64,000 nt of DNA, from assembly GCA_963796325.1 (NCBI GenBank), contig CAWCLF010000002.1, positions 1 through 64,000 of the forward strand. The letters run 5' to 3'. The notes below the pieces were generated by a model. It was not told the DNA's origin. It searched no databases and was given only the letters and a program-made list of their open reading frames with translations. The position numbers and the translations under genes are program-made. The DNA is from CAVYGN01 sp963796325. GTDB taxonomy: Bacteria > Spirochaetota > Brevinematia > Brevinematales > JAOACQ01. Shown here piece by piece: positions 38,306-48,310 of the stretch; position 1 is the first letter of the stretch; the number at the start of each line of letters is the position of its first letter.

Positions 38306-39658
38306 TTAACGCGACGTGATATAATCGGAGTAATTGACTGTATAACCGTTCTGCAGTATAACCTTTACTTTTACCCTTCCCGATATGTTTTCGGGGACCT
38401 GGCTTGTCCAGGTCATGCCCGGTTTCAATGAAAAATCCATCGTGTCCGTACTGGCTGCATCTGAAATTTGAACTTTGCCGCCCGATATTTCACTTTTCGA
38501 AGAATTGTAAAGTTTCAGAAGAATATCCGGATGCTCGATACTTATATCCAAAGGATCCTTGATCCTGATTAAGACAAGCGAAGTGTTTTTGTCTTTCGGC
38601 TCCCCGGATTCGGACCGGTAAAAGAGGTATATATTGGTTTGGCCGGTGTAAACCGGAATTTTAACGGGAATTTGAATGCTTTCCTGGTTCGAGGAAAACT
38701 TGTTATCCCCGGCTATTTCCCAATTCAGAGGCAGATCGAAACCGACTATTCCGCTTTTCGCCAAGTCCTTTTTATCACGATGTAAATTTAAAACCGGCAT
38801 TTCTTCCGGATAAATATCGATCTCGTTGTCTGCCGCTTTAAAAAGCGGATCGGTGTAATTGAACATGCATTTATAGAGGAACATGGATATATGAGAAACT
38901 GTTCCGTAAAAGAAATCCTGCGATTCTCCAAGCCCTCCGCCTTCCAATATGCCATGTCCCATGCCTTTTAAAGTATAGAGTTCGTTGAAAATACCGCTGC
39001 CGGTTAATATCCCGGCAAAATCTACGCTGTTCTGGTACGGTACGAGCTGGTCTTCATCGCCATGTATCAGAATAGTCGGAGTGCGGGTAAGCTTGAACAT
39101 CGGGAATGAAAATGAACCGTAAATGCTTATGATCGCAAAGAGTCCGCTTTTATCCGGAAAGTTGTGGGCGATCATGCCCCCGGCCGAAGTTCCGCCCAGA
39201 GCTATCAAATCCGTGTTTATCCTGTACTTCCGGCTGTTTTCTTTTACCCAGTCTATTGCATGCCCTGTATCTTCGAAAGCGTCGCCGATGGTTTTAGGCC
39301 AGTTCAATTCCGGATGTTCTTTCAAACGGTAATTAAAGGAAACGACTATATAACCCCTCTTTGCAAAAGACTCCGCCAGGGCTGAAACCTGGGTTTTATC
39401 GCCGATGTAAAAACCTCCCCCGTGAGCGAGTATAATTACAGGCCTGGCCGCGATGGCATCTTTTGCCGGCTGATACAGATCCAATGTAAGATTCGTGTCG
39501 CCGGTGTAATAAACAATGTCTTTTTCCACTTCGATTTTATCAAAAACCGGTACAAGATAACGCAGATTTTCATCTGCATTATTCAATGTAAAACCGTTAG
39601 AAGAAAAATTTAAAGCGGCTGCGGCAGTTAAAATCAAATTAAAAAAGATTCTGGCCAT
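38306..39658 (-). CDS. Secreted alpha/beta hydrolase with C-terminal beta domain
   Basis: 450 residues. Signal peptide about 1-20. Catalytic domain (about 45-290): LAHGGGFYIGD (oxyanion HGGG), LGGTSAGGM (nucleophile), HGDEDQLVP (Asp), GMGHGI (His), a full triad of the BD-FAE/carboxylesterase type. The C-terminal about 150 residues look like a beta-sandwich ending in GYTVNYSDYITSR. Substrate unknown. ATG follows AAAGGAG. It may share a promoter with the upstream TonB receptor gene, though the 276-base gap containing repeat copy B makes that uncertain. Confidence 0.82.
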   Translation of the reverse strand: MARIFFNLILTAAAALNFSSNGFTLNNADENLRYLVPVFDKIEVEKDIVYYTGDTNLTLDLYQPAKDAIAARPVIILAHGGGFYIGDKTQVSALAESFAKRGYIVVSFNYRLKEHPELNWPKTIGDAFEDTGHAIDWVKENSRKYRINTDLIALGGTSAGGMIAHNFPDKSGLFAIISIYGSFSFPMFKLTRTPTILIHGDEDQLVPYQNSVDFAGILTGSGIFNELYTLKGMGHGILEGGGLGESQDFFYGTVSHISMFLYKCMFNYTDPLFKAADNEIDIYPEEMPVLNLHRDKKDLAKSGIVGFDLPLNWEIAGDNKFSSNQESIQIPVKIPVYTGQTNIYLFYRSESGEPKDKNTSLVLIRIKDPLDISIEHPDILLKLYNSSKSEISGGKVQISDAASTDTMDFSLKPGMTWTSQVPENISGRVKVKVILQNGYTVNYSDYITSR

Positions 39659-39680
39659 TATGCGTCTCCTTTATTTATAA

Positions 39681-39930
39681 GGGTGGTTCCCTTAGGGCCC
39701 TGAAGGTTCCTAAGGACCTAAGGGCTAAAAACCCACCCTTACGGGTACAAGGGCTTTTTAAAAAAGTACAGATTACAGAAGTCAATAATTCCGCCCTATG
39801 GGCCTTGGTGCACTTGTGCCCGAAGGGTATGTCCTTGGGCCAGGCCCCAAGACAGGTGCACTACTTTGCCGAGCCAAATCCTGAGCCAGAGGCTCAGGAC
39901 GAAGGCGAGGTTATTGGAAGTGCCCATAAG
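39681..39930. repeat. Dispersed intergenic repeat, copy B
   Basis: The longest copy, filling nearly all of the gap between the esterase and the TonB receptor. It shares the three ordered blocks of copy A, plus blocks TGCACTTGTGCCCG and AAACCCACCCTTACGGGTACAAG. The first is also in copy C; the second is an inverted version of C's middle. Internal inverted repeats (CCCTTAGG/CCTAAGGG) could fold. It ends within 4 bases of the receptor's stop codon. Nothing in it looks coding. Confidence 0.6.
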
Positions 39931-39934
39931 CTTT

Positions 39935-42253
39935 TTAAAATTCTATCCTCAGCCCCGCCAGAGGGATAAGAGGCAGGTCCCTTTCCGCCGTCTGTACAAG
40001 CTGCCCGTCTTTCACTGAATAAGAATAATCTATTACATTCTGGAGGTCGAGAACATTCAGCACCTGTATGTAAACATACCCTTGGGCATTCGGCCCGAGA
40101 AGCCATGTCATGAACCCTAATCCGAAAGGTATCGTCAGTTTTACATCCAGCCTTACATACCATGGCGTGTATTGACTGTCATATGCGCCCTGGGTGAAAT
40201 AATATTGAGTATTTCCGTTCACGGTTGCCTGTATAAAATTCGTATCGGGAGTATACGGCTTCCCGCTCATAGCCGACAATTCGAAAGACAGCTTCCATTC
40301 GTTCATAAAATCGAGAAAAAAAGCCGAATCCGGATTTTTATAGTATGTCAATTCCGTTATGGCCGATATGGTGTGGGCCCTCAGGTAATTCGGCACAAAC
40401 CAGGAATCCTGGGGAACCCCGTAAGGGCTCGAAGGGTCTTCAGCAGAACGGGAAGTTATCTCCTCGGCGCCGTAAACATATGTATACGCTATCCAGCCCG
40501 ACAGCCATTCGCCCTTTCTCTGCTTTTTCTGAAGGTAAATATCGCCGCCGTAAACGTTCCTGATGCCGTTGTTGTTGTAATGAACGACGGAATCGTTCTC
40601 CCAGAGGCCGTAATAATACTTATAAAAACCTTCGGCACGCAGTAAATAGTCGCCGCTCGAGTACTCCGTCCCTCCTATCAGGTGCCAGACCTTTTCGCTT
40701 GAGAGGCCCGGGTTTCCCATGTTGCTGTCATTATAGGTAATACTGAGCGGAAAGAGATGGTACAATCCTCCCCGCAGGTAGAAATCGAGGTCTTTAGTAG
40801 TTTCCCATTTTATTCCCGCCTGAGGGTTAAACGCATTTTCGCCGTTCAGGGTATAGTATTCGTCCCTTCCGCCCCCTTCGACTATTATCGAGGGAAATAT
40901 CTCCCAGTTATCCATAAGGTAAGTGCTGTAATATCCTATATTCATCGAGCTGTAATTGCGGTTCAGGGCGTAATTGTTGGTCCATACCCCCTGGGCATTG
41001 AGGGAGTAATTCGACTCGACGATAGATGAATCCGGGCCGCTGCTGAAGAAACCTATCTGCCCGCCGGCCTGGATCTTGTGCCCTTTGATAGAATTCAAAA
41101 AATAGTCCATACTGGCCTGGTACAAATACTGGCTTATATTGTCGTCGATAACGAAGGTCGGACTTCCGGCAATCTGGTCCTTGTCATACTGAGGACTGAC
41201 GCCTAAAACAGCATCGAAGGCATCGCCCGAATCGAACCTGTGAGTATATTTCATACTGCCTATGAGGTTTATCTCCTGGTAACTGAAAGAAATCGGCAGA
41301 TTGGGCGGGTTCCATTTCAAACCCTCCATCGAACCGTACAGGTCGAATGAAAGGTTGTCGATATGCGTTATATCCCAGTCAAGCTTCAATATTCCGTCCC
41401 ATAGATAGGGCACCTGGACTCCGGTCAGAGAGCCCGGCGGAAGCAGGAGAGGAAGATAAATTTCGTAATAAGTTCTTCTCATATCGAACATGACCGTCAA
41501 GTTCGAGGACAGCGGACCTTCCAGGAGCATCTCTGCGGAGATAAATGAAACATCGACAAAACCCTTAAGCCTGTCCTTGTTCCCGTTCAGGGTATCGACC
41601 ACAATCACGCCGGAAAGGCCCTGGCCGTATTCGGCCGGATACCCTGCGGTGTAAAGATCGATGCTGTCGATAACATAGGGGTTGAACATGGAGAGAAGCC
41701 CTCCCCAGCGTGTGGGGTTAATAATGAAGATACCGTCCATATATGCTATCCATTCGTTCTGGTCGCCTCCCTGTATGTACATTCTGCTGTCGAAAGTGCC
41801 TCCGCCGGACGATACGCCGGGCATCAGCTGCAGGGTTTTAACGGCGTCATTCATCAAAAGCTGTGTATTCGCCCCGAGCTCCTCCTTTTTCATAGTTGTT
41901 TCCGTAGAAACCTTTCCCCTGTCTTTTTTGGATTCAACGGTTATCTCGCCCAGCGAATACGCGACCTCTTTAAGCCTGATCTGCATATCAAGGTCCCCGT
42001 TTATCTCGACGGTGTTGCTGTATTTTTCATAGCCCGGCAGTACTGCAAATATCGTGTATTTACCGTTATGTAAATTATTGAAAAGGACGATTCCCCTCTC
42101 GGAGGTAATAAGGCTGGCTTTAAGTTCCGGGATAACAACCGTTGCATCCTCGAGTGGAACTTTCCCGTCTGTTACCTTGACTGTGAGGCTGGCGGCGAAT
42201 GCCGCAATGTTAAAAGCCGAAATCAGTGCAGAAACCGCAAGAATTCTCTTCAT
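39935..42253 (-). CDS. TonB-dependent receptor
   Basis: 772 residues. Signal peptide about 1-21 (start taken as ATG 42253, 7 bases after AGAGG). A carboxypeptidase-regulatory-like beta domain (about 22-95) is followed by the plug (about 115-220: DAVKTLQLMPGVSSGGGTFDSRMYIQGGDQNE and GYPAEYGQGLSGVI) and an outer-membrane barrel ending LIPLAGLRIEF with a terminal Phe. Such proteins import large substrates (siderophores, glycans, cofactors) with TonB energy; the substrate is unknown and no TonB/ExbBD genes lie in the window. A near-perfect consensus promoter precedes it. Confidence 0.9.
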   Translation of the reverse strand: MKRILAVSALISAFNIAAFAASLTVKVTDGKVPLEDATVVIPELKASLITSERGIVLFNNLHNGKYTIFAVLPGYEKYSNTVEINGDLDMQIRLKEVAYSLGEITVESKKDRGKVSTETTMKKEELGANTQLLMNDAVKTLQLMPGVSSGGGTFDSRMYIQGGDQNEWIAYMDGIFIINPTRWGGLLSMFNPYVIDSIDLYTAGYPAEYGQGLSGVIVVDTLNGNKDRLKGFVDVSFISAEMLLEGPLSSNLTVMFDMRRTYYEIYLPLLLPPGSLTGVQVPYLWDGILKLDWDITHIDNLSFDLYGSMEGLKWNPPNLPISFSYQEINLIGSMKYTHRFDSGDAFDAVLGVSPQYDKDQIAGSPTFVIDDNISQYLYQASMDYFLNSIKGHKIQAGGQIGFFSSGPDSSIVESNYSLNAQGVWTNNYALNRNYSSMNIGYYSTYLMDNWEIFPSIIVEGGGRDEYYTLNGENAFNPQAGIKWETTKDLDFYLRGGLYHLFPLSITYNDSNMGNPGLSSEKVWHLIGGTEYSSGDYLLRAEGFYKYYYGLWENDSVVHYNNNGIRNVYGGDIYLQKKQRKGEWLSGWIAYTYVYGAEEITSRSAEDPSSPYGVPQDSWFVPNYLRAHTISAITELTYYKNPDSAFFLDFMNEWKLSFELSAMSGKPYTPDTNFIQATVNGNTQYYFTQGAYDSQYTPWYVRLDVKLTIPFGLGFMTWLLGPNAQGYVYIQVLNVLDLQNVIDYSYSVKDGQLVQTAERDLPLIPLAGLRIEF

Positions 42254-42288
42254 CAATAATCCTCTAAGATGTCATGTCAATGTTCGAT

Positions 42289-42317
42289 ATTATATTTGGA
42301 AGTTTACATGATGTCAA
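42289..42317 (-). promoter_or_regulatory. TonB receptor promoter
   Basis: TTGACA (42312-42317), exactly 17 bases, TATAAT (42289-42294), read on the minus strand. A near-repeat TTGACATGACATC follows about 11 bases downstream, 20 bases before the ribosome site. Confidence 0.85.
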
Positions 42318-42363
42318 AGTAAACCGGCAGGTTTATTAACAGATAATTGTCCCGGAGACTGAT

Positions 42364-42774
42364 TTATTTCCTTTTTTTCACCGGAATGACAAGCTTGAGG
42401 CCCGACCAGGTTTCATCAATGGCGCAGACTTTTATATCCACGAGCCCGGCCTGCAGGGCCAGTTCCCTTATGATATTTTCATCTACATCGGTCTTTATTT
42501 TAGACGATTTCTTCGGCCAGGAAACCCAGATCATGCCGTCGCTTGATATCAGGTCCTTTAAACTCATAATCATCCCCTGCAATACGGCTTTTTCCTTTAT
42601 GAAAATGTGCATGAAATCCACAGGGCATTCTTTTAATCTGCAAAGAGTAACGTTATCGAGCTCTTCACCCAGCATGGCCCAGTAATTTTGCGGTGCGTCG
42701 ATAATCGTGATTCTCGACCCGTTCCTGATCCCGAGTTTCCTTACGAGGCTTTCATCCTTTAAGTCCGGCTGCAT
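42364..42774 (-). CDS. DUF3052-family protein
   Basis: 136 residues, cytoplasmic, usual length for DUF3052. The family pattern is present: KLGIRNGSRITIIDAPQNYW at the start, the middle strand WVSWPKKSSK and the end GLVDIKVCAIDETWSGLK. The function of the family is unknown. It is transcribed away from the 312-residue protein gene from the shared spacer, and convergent with nothing directly. Confidence 0.85.
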   Translation of the reverse strand: MQPDLKDESLVRKLGIRNGSRITIIDAPQNYWAMLGEELDNVTLCRLKECPVDFMHIFIKEKAVLQGMIMSLKDLISSDGMIWVSWPKKSSKIKTDVDENIIRELALQAGLVDIKVCAIDETWSGLKLVIPVKKRK

Positions 42775-42834
42775 AAAAACACCCTCTCTACATATTTAAT
42801 ATAATAAAAAAAAGTTAAAATTCAAATAAACATA

Positions 42835-42863
42835 TTGAAGTTTTTACAGCGGCAGGATACAAT
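42835..42863 (+). promoter_or_regulatory. Promoter of the membrane-anchored protein gene
   Basis: TTGAAG (42835-42840), 17-base spacer, TACAAT (42858-42863). Transcription would start near 42870, which places the true start of the next gene at ATG 42883 (after GGGAGA), not the TTG at 42835. Confidence 0.6.
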
Positions 42864-42882
42864 ATCACCGGGAGATGTTTCA

Positions 42883-43821
42883 ATGAAAACCGGAACCCTG
42901 GTTTTAGGCTTTATCCTCATTGCAGCCGTATTATTATCCATGATTTTACTGATCGCACAGTTCAATATCAGGCATTACGGGAAAATAACTGAAAATGCCG
43001 TCTGGAATATTTCTAAAGGGGACGAAGGCAGAATAATCGATGAATGGCATAAATACAGCGGCAGGATAGATATGCTTGCAGCACTTATGAAGAGATGCGG
43101 GGCCGGCGAAGAAGCGGTAAGAGCTATGAAAATGACCGGCGGGGAAGGATACCTGTCGAACATTACAAAGATCGACGGCGTCGATATCGCCCTTTTCATT
43201 ATTCCCTCGAGGGCAAATAACAATATGGTAAAATGCCTTGTCAACGGAAGGCCCCCGCTGATATCGCTTGAAAATATGATAAGCGATTATAAAATAGATA
43301 TTAAAAAAGATCCGGCATATAAAGATATCGAAGCTGTTTACCCGAAAGCGGATATATGGGCCGAATCCGGCAGGATAACATTAATACGAAAAATAAAGAA
43401 TGAAAAGGGATTGTTTTTAACGTTCGATTACCCGCTCCTGAACGGTTATCATGCCGCGGAGGAGGCCGGACAGGCGGAGGTCGAAGTCGATTTTGACAAA
43501 AAAAATAATTTGAAGGAAGTAAAATTAATCAAACTCCTGGGGCCGGGCGGGTCGATGCCTGGAGGTTATTCCGATGCTGATCTTGAAGATGAAGACGTTG
43601 CAAAGGCTTATGCTTACGCTGTAAGCAGTCCGGACGTCAAAAAATACGAACCTTCCGGGATTATTTCCGCATCGCGCCAGGTCGTCGCAGGTCTTAATTA
43701 CAGGCTGACTGCAGAGGCGAAAAAAACTCCCGGCGGTAAACCTGTTATACTGGAAATCATCGTTTACAGGGACCTCAAGGACAATTACAGGATCACTTCC
43801 ATTAAAGAAACCGGAGAATAA
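42883..43821 (+). CDS. Single-pass membrane protein of unknown function
   Basis: 312 residues from ATG 42883 (8 bases after GGGAGA). One N-terminal membrane helix (LVLGFILIAAVLLSMILLIA), then an extracytoplasmic or cytoplasmic soluble domain of about 285 residues with no recognised motif; it contains mixed alpha/beta sequence (for example EVEVDFDKKNNLKEVKLIKLLG). Its stop is 6 bases from the start of the following small outer-membrane-like gene, so the two are probably cotranscribed. Function unknown. Confidence 0.65.
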   Translation: MKTGTLVLGFILIAAVLLSMILLIAQFNIRHYGKITENAVWNISKGDEGRIIDEWHKYSGRIDMLAALMKRCGAGEEAVRAMKMTGGEGYLSNITKIDGVDIALFIIPSRANNNMVKCLVNGRPPLISLENMISDYKIDIKKDPAYKDIEAVYPKADIWAESGRITLIRKIKNEKGLFLTFDYPLLNGYHAAEEAGQAEVEVDFDKKNNLKEVKLIKLLGPGGSMPGGYSDADLEDEDVAKAYAYAVSSPDVKKYEPSGIISASRQVVAGLNYRLTAEAKKTPGGKPVILEIIVYRDLKDNYRITSIKETGE

Positions 43822-43827
43822 TAAATT

Positions 43828-44412
43828 ATGCGGAAATCATTTTTAATTGAAATAATATTGCTGTCGATCCTTTTCTGTTTAAACAGAAACCTGTACAGCA
43901 GCAGTAACGATCAAACGACAAATAATAATATATACTATAACTCCGTTGCAATAAAACCTATAGACCTGTTCCTTTCTATTTATTCGCTGCAGTACGAAAG
44001 GCAGCTCGACGCCGGGGACGAGGTCATCCTCGGCCTGAATTATCTGGGCAACAACAGCGGCTCAGGCTACCCGGGAACTTTTCGCCTGTATTCCCTGACG
44101 ACGGGCTACAGGAGATACCTCTGGGAAGGTCTTTACGCCGAATATCTGTTAATGCCAAGTTATGCCTCATACAACGATACGAACGCTAATATCCAGAGCG
44201 GCAGCTTTGAGATCTGGAACGAATTCCATTTCGGGTACAGGTTCGAACTGAAATTATTCAATATTCCATTTTTTATAACCCCCCATGTTTTGATCGGGTT
44301 CTGCCTGTACAGAAGCAATCAGCCTCAAAGCTTTAAAGCGGCCGATGAAAATAATTTCTATCCGAATCTTTTGTATGTTTATCCAAATGTCAGTTTTGGA
44401 GTCAGATTTTAA
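43828..44412 (+). CDS. Small outer-membrane beta-barrel-like protein
   Basis: 194 residues. N-terminal signal (LIEIILLSILFCLN), then alternating strands with the amphipathic pattern of an eight-stranded barrel (FRLYSLTTGYRRYLWEGLYAEYLL, FELKLFNIPFFITPHVLIGF). It ends YPNVSFGVRF, a terminal aromatic typical of barrel proteins. No family assignment. Six bases after the preceding gene. Confidence 0.65.
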   Translation: MRKSFLIEIILLSILFCLNRNLYSSSNDQTTNNNIYYNSVAIKPIDLFLSIYSLQYERQLDAGDEVILGLNYLGNNSGSGYPGTFRLYSLTTGYRRYLWEGLYAEYLLMPSYASYNDTNANIQSGSFEIWNEFHFGYRFELKLFNIPFFITPHVLIGFCLYRSNQPQSFKAADENNFYPNLLYVYPNVSFGVRF

Positions 44413-44464
44413 TAAATGCGATGAATACTTCAAAATTTAATTAAAGCCCGCACCGGAAAATTTT

Positions 44465-45613
44465 ATGAATTATATAGGTTCAAAATACAGTCTATTGAAC
44501 AGGATCGGGAAAATAATCGACGATTTCAAGGTCCCGAAAGAGGGCATCGCCATGGACCTGTTTTCAGGTACGGGCGTTGTTTCACAATTATTCAAATCGA
44601 TGGGCTATATCACATATGCCAATGACTGGCAATTTTATTCCTTCTGCCTGACAGCGACATCGATAATTTTAAACGATTACCCTGATTTTAAAAAACTTCT
44701 CGAAAGCGGGGAAGGAAATCCGATAAAAAATACAGAAAACGCATGTATAAAAATTTTCCCCTTGAATGGAGGGGTTCAAAAGGATATGGACAGGCCGTTT
44801 ATAAAAGTGTTATCGTATCTGCAGGGCCTTGAAGGAGCCGGCGGCAGATTTTACGATTGTTACTGCGAAGGCGGGTCTGAAAAAAGAATGTATTTTTCAA
44901 GGGAAAACGGTTTGAAAATTCAATCGATAAGGGATAAAATAGAAGAATGGGACAGGAGGGAATTGATCGATAAGCCTGAAAAGATCTGGCTTACAGCCTG
45001 CCTGCTCGAATCGGCGGACAGAATTGCAAATACGGCTTCAGTGTACGGCGCTTATCTCAAAAAAATAAAAAAATCCGCCGAAAAACCGCTCGAACTTATC
45101 GGTATAAAACCGGTCCTGTCCCGGTTCGGCCCAGGACTTCATAAAGTTTTCCGTGAAGACGTTATGAATTTTATCAAAAAAAACGGCAGTGAAAATATCA
45201 CGCTGGCATATATCGATCCTCCGTACAACCGCCGCCAGTATTCAGCCAATTATCATATTCTCGAAACTATAGCGGAATGGGATATCGGCGGATTTTCACC
45301 CAGGGGTGTGACAGGACAGAGGTTTAACAAAGAATTAACGTCGGATTTCTGCATGAAAAGCAAAGCTGAGAATGCGATCTCACAATTATTCTCGAATATT
45401 AAATCGAAGTATATACTTCTATCTTATAATAACGAGGGGCTGGTAACGGAAAATTTTATAAGGAAGCTGTTTAAAAACACCTGCGGCAGTTTTCATTTCG
45501 AAAAGATAGATTACAGGAGATTCAGGGCAGATTCAAACCATCCGAAACGGATTTATAAAAGGGATAAAACGATAGAATATTTAGTCGTAGGAATGAGGAA
45601 GGATTCTTTATGA
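44465..45613 (+). CDS. D12-class N6-adenine DNA methyltransferase (orphan)
   Basis: 382 residues. Typical D12 layout: N-terminal motif X (NYIGSKYSLL), motif I DLFSGTG, then a target-recognition stretch and motif IV IDPPYNRRQYSANY (catalytic DPPY). It should methylate adenine in a short sequence. No restriction endonuclease is adjacent; its stop overlaps the PfkB kinase start by 4 bases (ATGA), so the kinase is translationally coupled. May act in regulation or as a remnant of a restriction system; recognition sequence unknown. Confidence 0.88.
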   Translation: MNYIGSKYSLLNRIGKIIDDFKVPKEGIAMDLFSGTGVVSQLFKSMGYITYANDWQFYSFCLTATSIILNDYPDFKKLLESGEGNPIKNTENACIKIFPLNGGVQKDMDRPFIKVLSYLQGLEGAGGRFYDCYCEGGSEKRMYFSRENGLKIQSIRDKIEEWDRRELIDKPEKIWLTACLLESADRIANTASVYGAYLKKIKKSAEKPLELIGIKPVLSRFGPGLHKVFREDVMNFIKKNGSENITLAYIDPPYNRRQYSANYHILETIAEWDIGGFSPRGVTGQRFNKELTSDFCMKSKAENAISQLFSNIKSKYILLSYNNEGLVTENFIRKLFKNTCGSFHFEKIDYRRFRADSNHPKRIYKRDKTIEYLVVGMRKDSL

Positions 45614-46515
45614 ACAGGGTATATCTCTATGGAATGATAACTCCGAGCACGGTATATGTGCTCGCCAATGGTTTCAGGTTCCCGGAACCCGATAATTACG
45701 CCGAAATAGGCCTTGCTTATCCATCCGTCGGAGGCGAAGCCGTTAATTCGGCGATCATGCTTTCAAAGCTCGGCATAAGGACGAAGCTCGACGGAAACTG
45801 GATAAACTCAGGATATTATGCCGGAATAATGAAGCTTTTAAAACCCTTCGGCATCGATATGTCGCGCCTCAAGGTGAAGGAAAAATCCGGGACCCTCGAA
45901 TTTGTCGTTACCGACGGCGATTCCAGGACCGTTTTCGGCAATTATGCAGCGTTTCACAACGGCGAGAAGCAGTGGAACGAACCCCGGGAGGAGGATATAC
46001 GCTCTGCGGATTACATATCGATAGATCCGTATTTCAGGCAGGAGTCTATCGATGCCGGGCAATTGTCGGTGAAAAACGACAAGCCGTATGTGACTATCGA
46101 CTGCCGCCATGACGATTCCCTGGCCAGGAATGCCGAGTCGGTCATAATATCAGGCGAATTGAGGGACAGGGCTTACAGAGGCTGCGATATGAAGGAAATT
46201 TTCGGGCTATACCTCGCCGGTTGCAGGGGGCTTGTAATATTCACCTTCGGATCGGATGATTTGTGGTACTCCCGGCCCGGAAAGCCTCTAAAGAAGTTCA
46301 AGCCGTACCGCATCGACCCTGTCGATACAGCCGGCGCCGGCGACACGTTCCGCTCGGGCATCATTTACGGGCTAATGAACAACTGGGACGACGAAAAAAC
46401 GATAGATTTCGCTTCGGCGGTTTCCGCCTGCGTATGCCTGTCGATACCGCATTCTCTCAACGCGCCCCGTCTCGACGGCGTGCTGAAGTTTATGGAGGAG
46501 AACAGGAGGGGGTGA
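45610..46515 (+). CDS. PfkB-family sugar/nucleoside kinase
   Basis: 301 residues, cytoplasmic. PfkB hallmarks: VGGEAVNSAIMLSKLG (substrate side glycine-rich loop) near the N-terminus and DPVDTAGAGDTFRSG (anion hole and catalytic Asp) near residue 240. Substrate not assignable: ribokinase-, fructokinase- or nucleoside-type are all possible. Coupled to the upstream DNA methylase by a 4-base overlap, without obvious functional reason. Confidence 0.85.
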   Translation: MNRVYLYGMITPSTVYVLANGFRFPEPDNYAEIGLAYPSVGGEAVNSAIMLSKLGIRTKLDGNWINSGYYAGIMKLLKPFGIDMSRLKVKEKSGTLEFVVTDGDSRTVFGNYAAFHNGEKQWNEPREEDIRSADYISIDPYFRQESIDAGQLSVKNDKPYVTIDCRHDDSLARNAESVIISGELRDRAYRGCDMKEIFGLYLAGCRGLVIFTFGSDDLWYSRPGKPLKKFKPYRIDPVDTAGAGDTFRSGIIYGLMNNWDDEKTIDFASAVSACVCLSIPHSLNAPRLDGVLKFMEENRRG

Positions 46516-46593
46516 CCCCTCCGCGTCTAAAATCGACTAAATCGGAAATTTCTTTTAAAATATTACCTTCCAATATCTGGATCGGACGGCATC

Positions 46594-48309
46594 ATGAAAC
46601 TCATTGAAAAACTCCTCGAAGGCATTTTCCTCAAAGCGCTAAAACCCGCTTACCCCGGCTTCACCGCCTGGGATTCTCTTTTCATACAGAAAACGAATAA
46701 TGAAAATTTCGGGGACTTCCAGACGAATTTTGCCATGATCAGCGCAAAAACCCTGAAGAAAACCCCCCGGGAACTTGCCGCAGATATTATAAACGCTGTC
46801 GGAGCGAACGAGGCAATTAAGAAAATGGAGGTTGCGGGTCCAGGTTTCATCAACATTTTCCTGAACGACTCATTTATTGCAGGACAGGCTGTAAAAATCG
46901 GCGAGGAAAATTACGATTTTTCATTCCTTGACAGGTCCGGAGTAATAATAATCGATTATTCATCCCCCAATATAGCGAAGAGGATGCATATAGGCCACCT
47001 GAGGAGCACAGTCATCGGCGACTCCCTTAAGAGGATCTTCCGTTACCTGGGCTGCAGCGTCATCGGCGACAATCACCTGGGCGATTGGGGAACGCAGTTC
47101 GGCAAACTCATAGTCGGTTTTAAAAACTGGCTCGACAGGGAAGCATATGCCGCTTCTCCCATAGAGGAACTCGAGCGAATTTACGTAGAGTTCGAAAAGC
47201 GATCTGAAAAAGACCCGTTATTATTGGAAGAAGCTCGAAAGGAGCTGAAAAATCTGCAGGACGGTGTTCCTGAAGCCATGAAATTATGGAAAGAATTCGT
47301 CGACGCTTCGCTATCTCTTTACGACAAAATTTATAAAAGAATGGGCATCGAATTCGACACTTATTACGGAGAATCGTTTTACCATGAAATTATGCCCTCG
47401 GTGATCGAAGAGCTGAAAAATAAAAAGATAGCCGTCATGTCGGAAGACGCTCTTGTAGTGTTCTTCGACGAAAAGGAAAACCTTCCCGTCGCGCTTGTCC
47501 AGAAAAAGGACGGGGCTTTTCTTTATGCCACATCCGATCTTGCATGCCTCAAATACAGACGGGAAAATTACAACCTCAACAGGATCGTTTATGTCACTGA
47601 CGACAGGCAGATAACACATTTCCGCCAGGTCTTCAGGATCGCCGACATGCTGGGCTGGAATATTAACAAAGAACATGTATGGTTCGGCGTTATGCGATTT
47701 CCCGACGGTATTTTCTCGACACGTAAGGGCAACGTAATACGGCTCGAAGACCTGCTCGACGAAGCGAAAAAGAGGGCGGCGGCAATAATAGAAGAGAAAA
47801 ATCCAAATCTGTCCCCGGAGGAAAAGGTCGGCGCAGCTGAAGCGATCGGAACCGCTTCGGTGAAGTACTTTGACCTCTCGCAGAACCGTATAAGCACCCT
47901 CGTTTTCGAGTGGGACAAGGCTATCAACTTCGACGGAAACACTGCGCCCTATCTTTTATACACTTATGCAAGGATAAGGTCCATTTTCAGGAAGGCCGGA
48001 GAATTGAAAAGGATTTATAAAAACAGCCGTTCAATAATTTTTACCGAAACGATCGAGAGGAGGATCGCGCTTCTTCTTACCCAGTTCCCGAATATAGTAA
48101 TAAAAGCTTCGGAAAATTACACCCCGAATTTCATAGCGGACTACCTGTTCGAGCTCGCCCAGAACTTTAACAGCTTCTATAATTCGCTGCAGGTTTTAAA
48201 GGAAGATGATTCTATCATGCAGAGCAGGATGGTCCTTTCCGACAGGGTATCGTTCGTGATCAGGACAGGCCTCGACCTGTTGGGGATAAGGGTTGTCGAG
48301 AAGATGTAG
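46594..48309 (+). CDS. argS: Arginyl-tRNA synthetase
   Basis: Charges tRNA-Arg with arginine. 571 residues, the usual size. N-terminal additional domain (1 to about 110), class I catalytic domain with the HIGH signature in KRMHIGHLRST, then FSTRKGNVIRLEDLL in place of a strict KMSKS (normal for ArgRS), and the DALR anticodon-binding domain at the C-terminus with SFYNSLQVL. Convergent with the 601-residue gene, one base apart. Confidence 0.97.
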   Translation: MKLIEKLLEGIFLKALKPAYPGFTAWDSLFIQKTNNENFGDFQTNFAMISAKTLKKTPRELAADIINAVGANEAIKKMEVAGPGFINIFLNDSFIAGQAVKIGEENYDFSFLDRSGVIIIDYSSPNIAKRMHIGHLRSTVIGDSLKRIFRYLGCSVIGDNHLGDWGTQFGKLIVGFKNWLDREAYAASPIEELERIYVEFEKRSEKDPLLLEEARKELKNLQDGVPEAMKLWKEFVDASLSLYDKIYKRMGIEFDTYYGESFYHEIMPSVIEELKNKKIAVMSEDALVVFFDEKENLPVALVQKKDGAFLYATSDLACLKYRRENYNLNRIVYVTDDRQITHFRQVFRIADMLGWNINKEHVWFGVMRFPDGIFSTRKGNVIRLEDLLDEAKKRAAAIIEEKNPNLSPEEKVGAAEAIGTASVKYFDLSQNRISTLVFEWDKAINFDGNTAPYLLYTYARIRSIFRKAGELKRIYKNSRSIIFTETIERRIALLLTQFPNIVIKASENYTPNFIADYLFELAQNFNSFYNSLQVLKEDDSIMQSRMVLSDRVSFVIRTGLDLLGIRVVEKM

Positions 48310-48310
48310 T

